From an uncultured Clostridia bacterium (GTDB lineage Bacteria; Bacillota; Clostridia; Oscillospirales; Ruminococcaceae), in the NCBI GenBank assembly GCA_947307175.1, contig CAMZIK010000013.1, positions 1-43,667 on the forward strand: DNA of 43,667 bases. The letters are read 5' to 3'. Shown here piece by piece: positions 25,500-33,912 of this stretch. Position numbers and translations under genes: made by a program. The stretch's first letter is position 1, and each line of letters begins with the position of its first letter. Under the pieces are notes generated by a model. It saw only the letters and a list, made by a program, of their open reading frames with translations. It ran no database searches and was not told where the DNA came from.

Positions 25500-26252
25500 A
25501 TGCTTAAATTTTACTGCTACAATTTTTCTTCACAGATGTCTGCTGAAAGCATTATTTCACAGATAAACGATATGTGTGAAAGGACAAAACAATTCAAACG
25601 AATGGAGGAGATAATGCTGTTTGTTTGCGTGCCGACTGCATCTCTTGAAATGGTATGCAAAAGCATAGAGGACACAGGACTTGTAAAGATATGCTCACAA
25701 TGCTTCTGTGCGGGAAGCATTTCGGGTATGCCTACCGCAAAACAGCTTGTGGAAATAGGTGCGCACGCAGGCATAACAGGACTTGCTGACAGACGTTTCC
25801 TGCTCGGTGAAACGGACGAGTTCTGCCGTGACGGGCTTGGCGAGCTGCTTTCTATCGGCATGAAAGGCTTGCTGTGCGTGGGCGAGACAGAGCAGATGAA
25901 AACAGACGGCACTGCAAAAGAGGTCATCAAAAAGCAGGTCGCTGTGGGCGTTTCAAAGGTGCCTATGGAGGCGGTTTACAGAATGGGTATCCTGTACCGC
26001 CCACTGTGGGAGTTTGAGGGCGAAAAGACCGACCTTGCTTATGCACTTGATATGATAGATACCATAAAACAGGCATCAAAGCAGGCTCTGCCCGAGTTGC
26101 CCGAGCCGCTGCCCGTTTTCTGCGGCTGTGATGTGAGCACACAGCAGATCAAAGAGCTTTTTGACAAGCAGACTATCGACGGGGTATTTGTTGACCAGAG
26201 CCGTATGACAGCTGATGATTTTGTGAGAATGATAAATGATATCGGCGCATAA
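25500..26252 (+). CDS. Triosephosphate isomerase-like protein lacking the catalytic residues
   Basis: The 250-residue protein aligns along its whole length with triosephosphate isomerase: GLADRR (94-99) for GHSERR, CVGETE (126-131), LYRPLW (165-170) for AYEPVW, FCGCDV for YGGSV and DGVFVDQSRM for DGFLVGGASL. All three catalytic residues are replaced: the Lys of NWKMN (here YCYNF), His95 (Leu95) and Glu165 (Arg167). It therefore should not interconvert triose phosphates. The ATG at 25500 uses GGGAGG inside the end of the exporter gene, so it belongs to the NRPS operon. It may be a binding or tailoring protein for the product; the function is not known to me. Confidence 0.8.
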   Translation: MLKFYCYNFSSQMSAESIISQINDMCERTKQFKRMEEIMLFVCVPTASLEMVCKSIEDTGLVKICSQCFCAGSISGMPTAKQLVEIGAHAGITGLADRRFLLGETDEFCRDGLGELLSIGMKGLLCVGETEQMKTDGTAKEVIKKQVAVGVSKVPMEAVYRMGILYRPLWEFEGEKTDLAYALDMIDTIKQASKQALPELPEPLPVFCGCDVSTQQIKELFDKQTIDGVFVDQSRMTADDFVRMINDIGA

Positions 26253-26487
26253 CCGGATAATTGCTGCTTGTGGGGCTGTTGCAGCCCCCTGAATGAAAAA
26301 GAGAGCTTGACACCCCCAAAAAAAGGCAGTCAAGTGTATCATTGACTACTCATATTGCTGCGAAACTGAAGAATGAACAATACCCCCGAGCTTGATTGAT
26401 GAGCAAGCTCGGGGGTATCTATATACAATCCGGATGGGAAATCATATAACACGCAACTGAAAAGCAGAGCCGAACAGTTCCGATTTT
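26253..26487. other. Intergenic stretch after the NRPS operon
   Basis: It holds a small hairpin (GGGGCTG at 26272-26278 with 26282-26288, no T-run) and the main terminator at 26380-26418. I see no gene. The rest, to 26740, is the remnant and repeat listed separately. Confidence 0.5.
26380..26418. terminator. Terminator of the NRPS operon, symmetric
   Basis: A 15-bp perfect stem, ATACCCCCGAGCTTG at 26380-26394 and its complement at 26404-26418, closes a 9-base loop. T-rich tails are short on both sides, so it may act as a bidirectional barrier between the NRPS operon and the minus-strand remnant. Confidence 0.65.
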
Positions 26488-26661
26488 TCACTGTTTGTGT
26501 TTGATCAAAACCCTGATCTCGTTAATGCAGTTTTTTCTCTTGCTTGTTATCCCTCTTAACAACCGATAGAAAAACAGCAGCGGCAGCCTGTATTTTTTCT
26601 CATAGAACCACGGATACTGCGACGAATATGCTTCGTATCTCGGGCTGCTCTCTCTTATCAT
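26488..26661 (-). pseudogene. C-terminal remnant, resembles the end of a nucleotidyltransferase-like protein
   Basis: A minus-strand frame of 57 residues (MIRESSPRYEAYSSQYPWFY, then EKKYRLPLLFFYRLLRG, ending LIKHKQ) has a natural stop. The pattern of an aromatic-Pro motif followed by LPLLFFYRLLRG recalls the C-terminal tail of NTP_transf_5-type proteins found near polysaccharide genes, but this rests on memory of the pattern only. It begins at the promoter repeat 26664-26723 without a ribosome site, so the 5' part has been deleted. Confidence 0.45.
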
Positions 26662-26663
26662 GA

Positions 26664-26723
26664 ACTGTAATATCTGCTGAGATAATTATAACATAATTCA
26701 TCGAAAAATCAGCAGCCTATCCG
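26664..26723 (-). repeat. 60-bp promoter-bearing repeat, right copy
   Basis: It matches 981-1040 with five differences. The TATAAT-type element is preserved as ATAATT/TATAAT read on the minus strand. The AGGAGG site present in the left copy's continuation is absent here because the homology ends at the remnant gene. Confidence 0.7.
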
Positions 26724-26740
26724 GACTTTTCCGATTATGA

Positions 26741-27663
26741 ATGTACTTTCAGGCTTGTTTTGAATTGCTTCTATATTTACGGATGGATAAGATAACAGCC
26801 CGTGACATTCAGTTCTTTATAAACAATCTTGTCAGATACGGAGTAAACCTGGACAACGGCAAACCGCTTGCGTACAAGACGATACGGCATCACCTGTCAT
26901 TCGTATCTGCGATATTTGAATATGCGATAAAGCTGGATATGCTGAACTACAACCCCTGTATCAAGGTCACTGTACCGAGAAATATTGAAAATAGGGCAGT
27001 CAAGGGCGGTGAAAAGAAGATATACACCAAAGAGCAGGCGAAGGAGTTTTTGAAAATACTGTCGGGAGCACCGACTATGTTCCGAGTGTATTTTACGCTG
27101 TGTATGTTCACAGGCTGTCGCCGTGGCAAGCTTCTGGGTCTGGAGTGGCAGGATTTTGACTATGAACAGTTGACGGTACGCATTGTGCGGACTTCAAATT
27201 ACTCGAAACGAAAGGGAGTGTATACCAACACGCCAAAGACCGAGAAATCAAACAGGATAATAGCACTGCCGCCAGAGGTGCTTGAGCTTGTAAAGAATTT
27301 CAAGGCAGAGCGTGACGAGTACGCAAGAAATATGGGTACAAAGTGGAATGACACAGAGAGGCTGTTCACCTCGACGGACGGTCGCCCGATGCACGTCAAC
27401 ACTCCGTATGGTTGGCTGAAAAGCTCTGCGATAAGAACAACTTCCCGTTCTATGGGATACACACCTTCAGGCATTTCTATGCTTCAGCCGAGATAGAGGC
27501 AGGCATAGACCCGGTGACTGTTGCGGCTGTGCTTGGACACAGCACCCCGCAGACTACATTGACAACATACTCCCACTATTTTCAGGAGGCAAGGATCAAG
27601 GCGGGAAATGCCATAGCAAATGTCCTGCTTGACAGAAATGAAGATGAAAAGACCGCAGTCTGA
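26741..27663 (+). pseudogene. int: Tyrosine recombinase (integrase), frameshifted and N-terminally truncated
   Basis: The frame from 26741 carries a core-binding segment (ITARDIQFFINNLVRYG) and the catalytic domain up to TPYGWLK, with the first active-site Arg in TGCRRGKLLGLEW. At about 27416-27425 the frame shifts, and the second frame continues with FYGIHTFRHFYAS (His-x-x-Arg), VAAVLGHSTPQTTLTTYSHYF (Gly-His and the nucleophile Tyr) to a stop at 27661-27663. Joined, they would form a phage/ICE-type integrase lacking its N-terminal SAM-like arm domain. It ends 98 bases before the tRNA-Leu fragment at 27761, the standard position for an integrase that uses a tRNA site. It is the best candidate for the enzyme that inserted island B. 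Confidence 0.85.
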
Positions 27664-27731
27664 AAGAACAGCTGCGGCGGGTAAGTACCAACAAGGACCA
27701 AACAAGGACCAACAAGAAAAATGCAAAAAGA

Positions 27732-27755
27732 AAAAGCTCGCTTTTGCGAGCTTTT
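27732..27755. terminator. tRNA-type terminator carried with displaced attachment site 3
   Basis: AAAAGCTCGC (27732-27741) pairs with GCGAGCTTTT (27746-27755). It is the terminator for the displaced tRNA fragment on the minus strand and also for the integrase on the plus strand. Confidence 0.75.
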
Positions 27756-27760
27756 CTACT

Positions 27761-27812
27761 ATGCAGATGGTGGGACTTGAACCCACACGTCCTTGCGAAC
27801 ACTAGCACCTGA
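27761..27812 (-). repeat. tRNA-Leu 3' fragment, displaced attachment site 3
   Basis: 51 of 52 bases match 39641-39692; only the outermost base differs. To the right, GGGTAGCGACACGACAGTGA continues as in copy 2. It separates islands B and C. Confidence 0.9.
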
Positions 27813-28090
27813 GGGTAGCGACACGACAGTGAAAATATAAAAAGGCGTATCTACGCTGTTTTCTGGAGTTTCCCTATTAAAGATATCTAAACCCATCACT
27901 AATATGTATCGTTCTGCATGTCTTTGCAGGAAACGTTGGGAACTCCCATGCATAAGTATCACAAGAGACAATCGATTTACTTCTAGGAATACATCGATGC
28001 CATTATGGAGCAATCGCAAAAACGGATAACAGTCTTCAGCAGACGGCTATCCGTTTTTTATTCCGCATACTAAATTCTTATATAACAATA
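27813..28090. other. Gap at the left end of island C
   Basis: The first 50 bases resemble those right of attachment site 2 (shared AGCGACACGACAG and a GCGTATCT motif). A plus-strand frame without start runs to TAA at about 28025-28027 (ending MPLWSNRKNG); I do not recognise it. A terminator-like hairpin, ACGGATAAC.../GGCTATCCGTTTTTT, lies at about 28020-28060. Confidence 0.4.
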
Positions 28091-28189
28091 GCTTGTAATA
28101 TGATATAATCATATATGCAATATGCACATACGGAACAGGGATAATTCGTCTATTTGATAGTAGCTATTATTAACAAAATGTGATATAAT
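28091..28189 (+). promoter_or_regulatory. Duplicated 99-bp promoter region, copy 1 (kinase operon)
   Basis: The segment matches 35045-35143 without gaps, with 13 mismatches in 99 by my count. Both copies carry two extended -10 elements, TGATATAAT (28101-28109 and 28181-28189 here), and the repeated heptamer ATATGCA ATATGCA between them. No good -35 box precedes either, which fits extended -10 promoters that may need an activator. The two best conserved blocks (around the first -10 and the final 30 bases) are candidate regulator sites. Confidence 0.7.
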
Positions 28190-28258
28190 TTTCTGTAATA
28201 CCAAACTCTTTGATCTGTATACTTTTCGTATCAATACACTAAAAAAGGAGAGAAGAAT

Positions 28259-31015
28259 ATGTTAGATGCTGGAGAAAGACTGAGTTCATATGAACCACTG
28301 TGGGAAAACTGGTACAAGGACGAATTCATCGGCGGAGGAAGCTTCGGCAGAGTTTACCGCTTCAAGCAGAATTTCTTCGGAGAGATAAGATACAGCGCAG
28401 TCAAGATGATCCCTATCATCATCGATCAGGACATCAATAATTTAGGCGGTAACAGCGCAGCATACATCGAAAAGAAAAAGGCTGCGATGGTCGGCGAGAT
28501 CAAGAATATGTACAAGCTCGAGGGAAAGCCTAATCTTGTACAGTGTCTTGCTCACAGCATCAGGGATATTTACGATGATTACGGGAGCATAATTGGCTTT
28601 GACATTCTTATACAGATGCATCTGTACACTCCGCTTACGGCTTATATGCGCCGCAATGTGATAATGACAGAAAACCAGGTGAGCTGTCTTGCTTTCCAGA
28701 TAGGAAATGCGCTGGAATCAATGCATAATATCGGTATGCTGCACCGTGATGTCAAGGTTGACAATATCTACGTTGACGATCAGGGCAGCTATCTGCTCGG
28801 TGATTTCGGTATCTCTAAACAAGATGCGCTCGGAAGCGGTTCTACAATGGCGGGCACTCAGCCGTTCATTGCTCCCGAGGTATGGAACATAAATAACACG
28901 AACGTCAGATACACAAAGACAGCTGATATTTATTCCTTCGGCATTACGCTTTACTATCTGCTCAACAACAATATGCTGCCGCTCGTAAAAAGCGGAATGT
29001 CGCACAACGAGATAGATCAGGCTATCTTCGACAGGCTCGGAGGAAAGCGGTTCGATCCGCCCGCAAACGGTTCTGCACGTCTCAAGGATATTGTCATGAA
29101 GTGCTGCGAATATGAACCGGAAAGGCGTTTTCAGAGCTTTGGCGAGGTCATCAGGGCGCTGAGCGACCCCACATATGAATTTAATTATATTCCCGATACC
29201 GGCGATACAAATGCTGCTTTTTATGCGTATCATGAGGACACTGCCGTAAGACAGGATATGAACGCAGCCTATGCTTCGCAGTTTGCGCAGACAAACGATC
29301 CGTATTCGACAACGTATGCTGACTACAACACATATCAGCAGCAACAACAGGCTATCATCAACGATCAGCCTTTGCCTATCGGGGCATACGATACGCCTGT
29401 ATACGATCAGGGACAAAACGCCAGAAAGAAGAACCACGTTGCTTTGATAGTCGGTGCTGTTGCGGCTTTTGCGCTATGTGCTTTTCTGACGATCTTCCTG
29501 CTTACATCGACCTCAAAGGACGATGAAATCAAAACCGAGCAGGGAACGACCGAGTCCTCCTCAGAGGAAGAAACAGCAGCGACAACATCGAAGACGACTG
29601 CTGCGACAACAACTACGACCACAGCAAGGACAACTGCAAAGCCTGCCGAGACTACGACCACAGCAGAACCTCAGAAACCGGCAGGAAGGGTCAATACTGC
29701 GGAGATTCACGGTGCAGAGTCAACGGAAAAGTCAAAGAATACTATCAAGATAATGTGCTGGAACACCGAGTTCAGGTCAAGATTAGGTTCTATCTATCCA
29801 AAGTTTTCAAAGTACCCTGTACAGACGGGAAAATTTAAAGATGACTACGACGAAGAACATGCGGATGTAGTATCGATCGACGGTAAAAGAATAGAATGGA
29901 TAATCGTAGACAATGCTGGCGGAGAATATCAGAACGCTCTCAGCAAGGCGCTCGATGCACAGCATGACAGCGACGACAAGCTGGATATGTTCCTCGTAGA
30001 AGCTGATTATGCACTAAATTTTATCGATTCCGGTGAGGACCGCTCGAGGCTGTGTACACTTTCAATACAGGATCTCGGCATAACGGACGACGATACAAAG
30101 AATATGTACAAGTATACGCTCGATGCTGTCCGTGATCCTGTCAGCGGAGATGTCAAGGGCGTTTCATGGCAGGCAACTCCGGGACTGTTCTTCTATGATG
30201 TCAAGATCGCCAGGGCGGTGCTCGGTACAGATGATCCCGCTAAAGTCCAGCAGTACGTAAAGGATTGGGATTCATTCAAGGAAACAGCCCGAAAGATGAA
30301 AAGCAAGGGCTATTGTATGCTTTCTGCAAAAAACGATACATTCCGTGTGTACGCTTCAAATATGAGTTCTCCGTGGGTCGTCAGCGGCAGCATCCAGGTC
30401 GATCCTCAGATGAATGCCTGGGCCGATCAGGCAAAGGAATTTTACGATAACCGCTGGTGCAACGGAACAGATCAGTGGAGCCAGGAATGGATAAACGATA
30501 TGAAAGTCGGATCAAAGGTATTCGGATACTTCATGCCTTCATGGGGCATAGACTACTGCCTTGCAGGCTATGGCGGTTCGGATACTGCCGGCAAATGGAA
30601 AGCCTGTCAGGGTCCTGCCGGCTGGTACTGGGGCGGAACATGGATCTGCGGCGCTATCGACTCGGATAATCAGGATATCATTGCCGACATCATGAAGGTC
30701 ATGGCGTGCAGCACGGACGCATCGGTCGAGTTTATCAACAAATTCGGTGAAATGCCGAACAACAAAGCAGCGATCGCTTCCGTAAGCAGCACCTATAAAA
30801 ACAGCTATCTCGGCGGTCAGAACCACCTTGCCCTGCTGTCTCAGTCTGCCGATAAGATCAACCTCAGCGGCAAGATGAGCAAATACGATCAGATATGCAT
30901 AGAAAGATTCCAGAGTGCTATGAATGCGTATTTCTCGGGTGAATCTTCATACGACAGCTGTATAAGGACCTTTAAAGTCAGCGTCAGAGAAGCATATCCG
31001 GAACTGACCGGCTGA
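28259..31015 (+). CDS. Transmembrane Ser/Thr protein kinase with a solute-binding-protein ectodomain
   Basis: The 918-residue protein has a Hanks-type kinase domain (residues about 20-305: glycine loop GGGSFGRVY, Lys in AVKMIPI, HRDVKVDN with Asp164, DFG with Asp182, APEVW), a Gln-rich juxtamembrane part, one membrane helix (about 394-416), a Thr/Ser-rich linker (about 420-475) and an ectodomain of about 430 residues. The ectodomain starts IKIMCWNTEFRSRL and contains GVSWQATPGLFFYDVKIA and WGGTWICGAID, as in family 1 extracellular sugar-binding proteins. Bacterial kinases of this type usually carry PASTA repeats instead. The inference is that binding of a sugar or similar ligand outside controls phosphorylation inside. 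The ATG follows AAAGGAGAG. It starts the operon with the FHA-ABC, permease and PP2C genes. Confidence 0.85.
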   Translation: MLDAGERLSSYEPLWENWYKDEFIGGGSFGRVYRFKQNFFGEIRYSAVKMIPIIIDQDINNLGGNSAAYIEKKKAAMVGEIKNMYKLEGKPNLVQCLAHSIRDIYDDYGSIIGFDILIQMHLYTPLTAYMRRNVIMTENQVSCLAFQIGNALESMHNIGMLHRDVKVDNIYVDDQGSYLLGDFGISKQDALGSGSTMAGTQPFIAPEVWNINNTNVRYTKTADIYSFGITLYYLLNNNMLPLVKSGMSHNEIDQAIFDRLGGKRFDPPANGSARLKDIVMKCCEYEPERRFQSFGEVIRALSDPTYEFNYIPDTGDTNAAFYAYHEDTAVRQDMNAAYASQFAQTNDPYSTTYADYNTYQQQQQAIINDQPLPIGAYDTPVYDQGQNARKKNHVALIVGAVAAFALCAFLTIFLLTSTSKDDEIKTEQGTTESSSEEETAATTSKTTAATTTTTTARTTAKPAETTTTAEPQKPAGRVNTAEIHGAESTEKSKNTIKIMCWNTEFRSRLGSIYPKFSKYPVQTGKFKDDYDEEHADVVSIDGKRIEWIIVDNAGGEYQNALSKALDAQHDSDDKLDMFLVEADYALNFIDSGEDRSRLCTLSIQDLGITDDDTKNMYKYTLDAVRDPVSGDVKGVSWQATPGLFFYDVKIARAVLGTDDPAKVQQYVKDWDSFKETARKMKSKGYCMLSAKNDTFRVYASNMSSPWVVSGSIQVDPQMNAWADQAKEFYDNRWCNGTDQWSQEWINDMKVGSKVFGYFMPSWGIDYCLAGYGGSDTAGKWKACQGPAGWYWGGTWICGAIDSDNQDIIADIMKVMACSTDASVEFINKFGEMPNNKAAIASVSSTYKNSYLGGQNHLALLSQSADKINLSGKMSKYDQICIERFQSAMNAYFSGESSYDSCIRTFKVSVREAYPELTG

Positions 31016-31051
31016 CCGCTCATCAAAACGATCTGAAAGGAACGTTAAAAA

Positions 31052-32614
31052 TTGACTTCTTCATTTAAAACAATGTACTATGCTCACGACCCTGTGAAAG
31101 ATCAGGGCCCTGCCTGCATTCTTATCATCGACGGCACTCATCAGCCCAGAACTGTCAGGCTGAACAGAAGCATGACCCTTGGCAGAGCATGCCCCGGCAG
31201 CGACAGGGATATCATCGTGTCCTCCCAGATAGTCAGCAGAAAGCACGGAGAATTCATATATGATGACTCGGACGGGAGTTGCTACTATCTCGACAACAAC
31301 AGCCTCAACGGCTCGTTCGTCAACAACTTCAAGCTTGCACCGTACAACGCACGGGGAACAAAGGCAGTTAAGCTGTCGGACGGTGACATTATAAGGATAG
31401 ACAGAAGTGATCTTAACACGCCTCACCCCGAAGCAGTGCTTATCATATTCAGCACCTCCCTGAAGGGAAACGAAACATGGAAGTTCTATCGTTTTTCGGG
31501 CAGTAAGGTGAGAATAGGCAGAGATCCGAGCTGCGAACTGGTTATAAACGACCCTATGGCGTCAAGAGAACACGCTGTTATCAGTTTATCGTCTCGGGGC
31601 GTATTCATCAGTGACAACAACAGCACCAACGGTGTCTGCGTCAACGGAGCTGAGCTTACAAATACGGTAAAGCTCTTTGCGAACGATGTCATAAGGATAG
31701 CTAATACGCTTGTGATCTTTACCGGAAACGAGCTGATATACAATTACACCGAGGAAACAGAAACAACACTGACCGTTGACATCGAAAAGAAAGTCGTAGG
31801 CGGCGGAAAAGTGCTGCTCAAGGATATACAGGCACAATTTGCAAGCGGAGATTTCGTACTGATACTCGGCGGCTCGGGCGCAGGAAAAACTACGCTGATA
31901 AAGGCTATACTTGGTGAGAGCAAGGCAAACGGAAGGATAATCCTCAACGGACAGGATCTTTATCAGAACTTCAAGAACATGAAATCACAGATAGGCATGG
32001 TCCCGCAGTTCCTTACGCTCAGAGTCAACGACACGGTCAGGGACACGCTTATGGATACCGCCTCGATCAAGCTCGGCAGTCTTTACTCAAAGGCGGAGAG
32101 AAAAAAGCGTGTTGAAGAGGTGCTCGAACACGTCGGCATAAAGGAGCACGCTGACAAGTATATAAGCCAGCTCAGCGGCGGACAGCAGAAAAAGGTCTCG
32201 GTCGCAAACCAGCTTATCGGCTATCAGAGAGTTTTTATATGCGATGAGCCCGATTCGGGTCTTGATGCAGCATCAAGAACGCAGCAGATGGAAATACTGA
32301 AAGAAATATCCCGTGAGGACAAGATAGTTATGGTCATATCTCACGAGCCAGATGATGCAGTGGAGATAGTTGACGGAAAAGCGGTCTCGCTGTTCACAAA
32401 AGTCCTCGTGCTTGCAAGGAACTCCCGGGACAGAGCAGGACACCTTGCATTCTTCGGCAGTATTGATAACGCAAAGAAGTTCTTCGGCGTTTCAAGACTT
32501 CAGGATATAATGAAAGAGATCAATCCGCCGGCAGAAGGCGGCAAGGGCATGGCAGATGAATACATAGAAAAATACCTGACGCTCAAAGAGAATATCCGGA
32601 CAGGATCTCGGTAA
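31052..32614 (+). CDS. ABC transporter ATPase with two N-terminal FHA domains
   Basis: The 520-residue protein has FHA1 (about residues 30-115: LGRACPG, SRKHGEF, NSLNGSFVNN), FHA2 (about 145-230: IGRDPSCELV, SREHAVI, NSTNGVCVNG) and an ABC ATPase (about 250-500: Walker A GGSGAGKTT with Lys279, signature LSGGQQKK, Walker B FICDEPDSGLD with Asp398 and Glu399, H-loop ISHEPDD). Each FHA domain keeps the Arg, Ser/His and Asn that bind phosphothreonine. The start is the TTG at 31052 behind AAAGG; an ATG at 31073 is possible. In an operon with a kinase and a phosphatase, the FHA domains should recognise the phosphorylated kinase or another phosphoprotein and control the ATPase. The membrane partner is at 33069-33899. 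Confidence 0.9.
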   Translation: MTSSFKTMYYAHDPVKDQGPACILIIDGTHQPRTVRLNRSMTLGRACPGSDRDIIVSSQIVSRKHGEFIYDDSDGSCYYLDNNSLNGSFVNNFKLAPYNARGTKAVKLSDGDIIRIDRSDLNTPHPEAVLIIFSTSLKGNETWKFYRFSGSKVRIGRDPSCELVINDPMASREHAVISLSSRGVFISDNNSTNGVCVNGAELTNTVKLFANDVIRIANTLVIFTGNELIYNYTEETETTLTVDIEKKVVGGGKVLLKDIQAQFASGDFVLILGGSGAGKTTLIKAILGESKANGRIILNGQDLYQNFKNMKSQIGMVPQFLTLRVNDTVRDTLMDTASIKLGSLYSKAERKKRVEEVLEHVGIKEHADKYISQLSGGQQKKVSVANQLIGYQRVFICDEPDSGLDAASRTQQMEILKEISREDKIVMVISHEPDDAVEIVDGKAVSLFTKVLVLARNSRDRAGHLAFFGSIDNAKKFFGVSRLQDIMKEINPPAEGGKGMADEYIEKYLTLKENIRTGSR

Positions 32615-32630
32615 AATAGGGAGGAGCATT

Positions 32631-33032
32631 ATGAAACTTGACGGTTTCGGCCTGTTCGTTAATGATATGGGCAGTATGATACGCTTTTACAGAGACGTGC
32701 TCGGCTTTGAGATAAAAGAGGACGAGAATACATCAAACGTTTATCTGCTCAAGGACGGTACGCTGTTCCTGCTTTACGGCAGAAAAGACTTTGAGACTAT
32801 GACAAGCAGAAAATATGAGTATCTCAAAGGACTGAACGGTCATTTCGAGATAGCCCTGTATGTCGATACTTTTGAGCAGGTTGACATCGAATACCGCAAG
32901 GCAGTCGAAAAAGGTGCGGTATCGGTGCTTGTGCCTACCACAGAGCCCTGGGGACAAAGAACATGCTATATCGCCGATCCCGAAGGCAACCTTATTGAGA
33001 TAGGTTCGTTCAACAGACCGTTTGAGCACTGA
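32631..33032 (+). CDS. VOC-superfamily (glyoxalase/bleomycin-resistance-like) protein
   Basis: The 133-residue protein has the VOC repeat pattern: LDGFGLFVNDMGSMIRFYRDVLGFEI at the start and YIADPEGNLIEIGSF at the end. Metal ligands would be His/Glu at the usual positions; I see Glu in LIEIGSF and Glu in GHFEIALY but the N-terminal His of many members is Gly or Phe here, so catalysis is uncertain. It starts behind GGGAGG, 13 bases after the FHA-ABC gene. Such proteins bind or modify small molecules, including antibiotics. It lies between the ATPase and permease genes, suggesting a link to the transported compound. Confidence 0.85.
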   Translation: MKLDGFGLFVNDMGSMIRFYRDVLGFEIKEDENTSNVYLLKDGTLFLLYGRKDFETMTSRKYEYLKGLNGHFEIALYVDTFEQVDIEYRKAVEKGAVSVLVPTTEPWGQRTCYIADPEGNLIEIGSFNRPFEH

Positions 33033-33068
33033 CCGTACCGTGCAATATAAAATAAAGGAAGTTTTCAG

Positions 33069-33899
33069 ATGGAGAATTCATCTTTTTTTCAGCAGACTCA
33101 CGTTTACTTCCGCAAGATCAGGCGCATAGCCTATAAGGAAAAATTCTGGAAGTTCATAGTTTTCGCTTTTATCGTATCATTTCTTGTTGCGGCAGTTGTC
33201 GGCAAGGATATGTTCACTACATACGAAAGCACCAAGTCGGGCTTCTTTTCGATAGCCTCGGCTTCCATCTGGATCGGCGTGTTCAACTCGATACAGAATA
33301 TCTGCAAGGAGCATGAGATAATCCGTGCGGAATACCGCTCGGGAATGAAGATCTCGTCGTATGTCACCGCTACGGTGCTGTGGCAGTTCATTATCTGCCT
33401 TATACAGTCGGTGATGATCCTCGGCGTGTGCTATATCTTCATCGACTTCAATTCGGACGGAGTATTGATGCCGGCAATGATCGAATACTTCATCACCATT
33501 TTCCTGATGATATTCGGCGCAGACGTTATGGGACTGATGATCTCCTCTATCGCAGGTACTCCCACAACAGCAATGACTATAATGCCGTTCACGCTGATAC
33601 TTCAGCTCATCATGAGCGGAGTGCTGTTCGAGCTTGGAAAGTGGAGCGAAAAGATCGCCTACTTTACCTTCAGCAAATGGGGCATGAGTGCGCTTGGAAG
33701 CACCGCAGACCTAAACAACAGCAAATTCCCGCTTGAAATCAGCAAGGCATTCCCGAATGTCACACGGCTAAAAGCAGAGGAAGCATACGATCATACCGCA
33801 TCTAATATGCTGATAGCGTGGTTATGCTGTCTCGGGCTTGCACTGCTGTTCTATCTTATCAGCATCGCAGCACTCAAAATAAAAAACAGAGATTCATAA
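33069..33899 (+). CDS. ABC-2-type transporter permease
   Basis: The 276-residue protein has about six membrane helices (starting FIVFAFIVSFLVAAVV at about residue 32, then VTATVLWQFIICLIQSVMIL, FITIFLMIFGADVMGLMI, FTLILQLIMSGVLF and the last LCCLGLALLFYLISIAAL). The motif FNSIQNICKEHEIIRAEYRSG near residues 78-98 is typical of the ABCG/White-type permeases. It should form the channel for the FHA-ABC ATPase. Substrate unknown. The order kinase, FHA-ABC, VOC, permease, phosphatase with short gaps makes one operon. Confidence 0.85.
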   Translation: MENSSFFQQTHVYFRKIRRIAYKEKFWKFIVFAFIVSFLVAAVVGKDMFTTYESTKSGFFSIASASIWIGVFNSIQNICKEHEIIRAEYRSGMKISSYVTATVLWQFIICLIQSVMILGVCYIFIDFNSDGVLMPAMIEYFITIFLMIFGADVMGLMISSIAGTPTTAMTIMPFTLILQLIMSGVLFELGKWSEKIAYFTFSKWGMSALGSTADLNNSKFPLEISKAFPNVTRLKAEEAYDHTASNMLIAWLCCLGLALLFYLISIAALKIKNRDS

Positions 33900-33912
33900 A
33901 AAAGGAGCATAA

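Noticed and set aside
28091..28189. The ATATGCA repeats as iterons of a replication origin
   Set aside because: Only two units per copy, no replication protein gene nearby, and the segment sits directly before operons with -10 elements.
28718..29437. Minus-strand open frame (239 codons)
   Set aside because: Antisense to the kinase domain, without start signals or a family pattern.
29523..29753. Arg/Gln-rich plus-strand frame
   Set aside because: It is an out-of-frame reading of the Thr/Ser-rich linker of the kinase.
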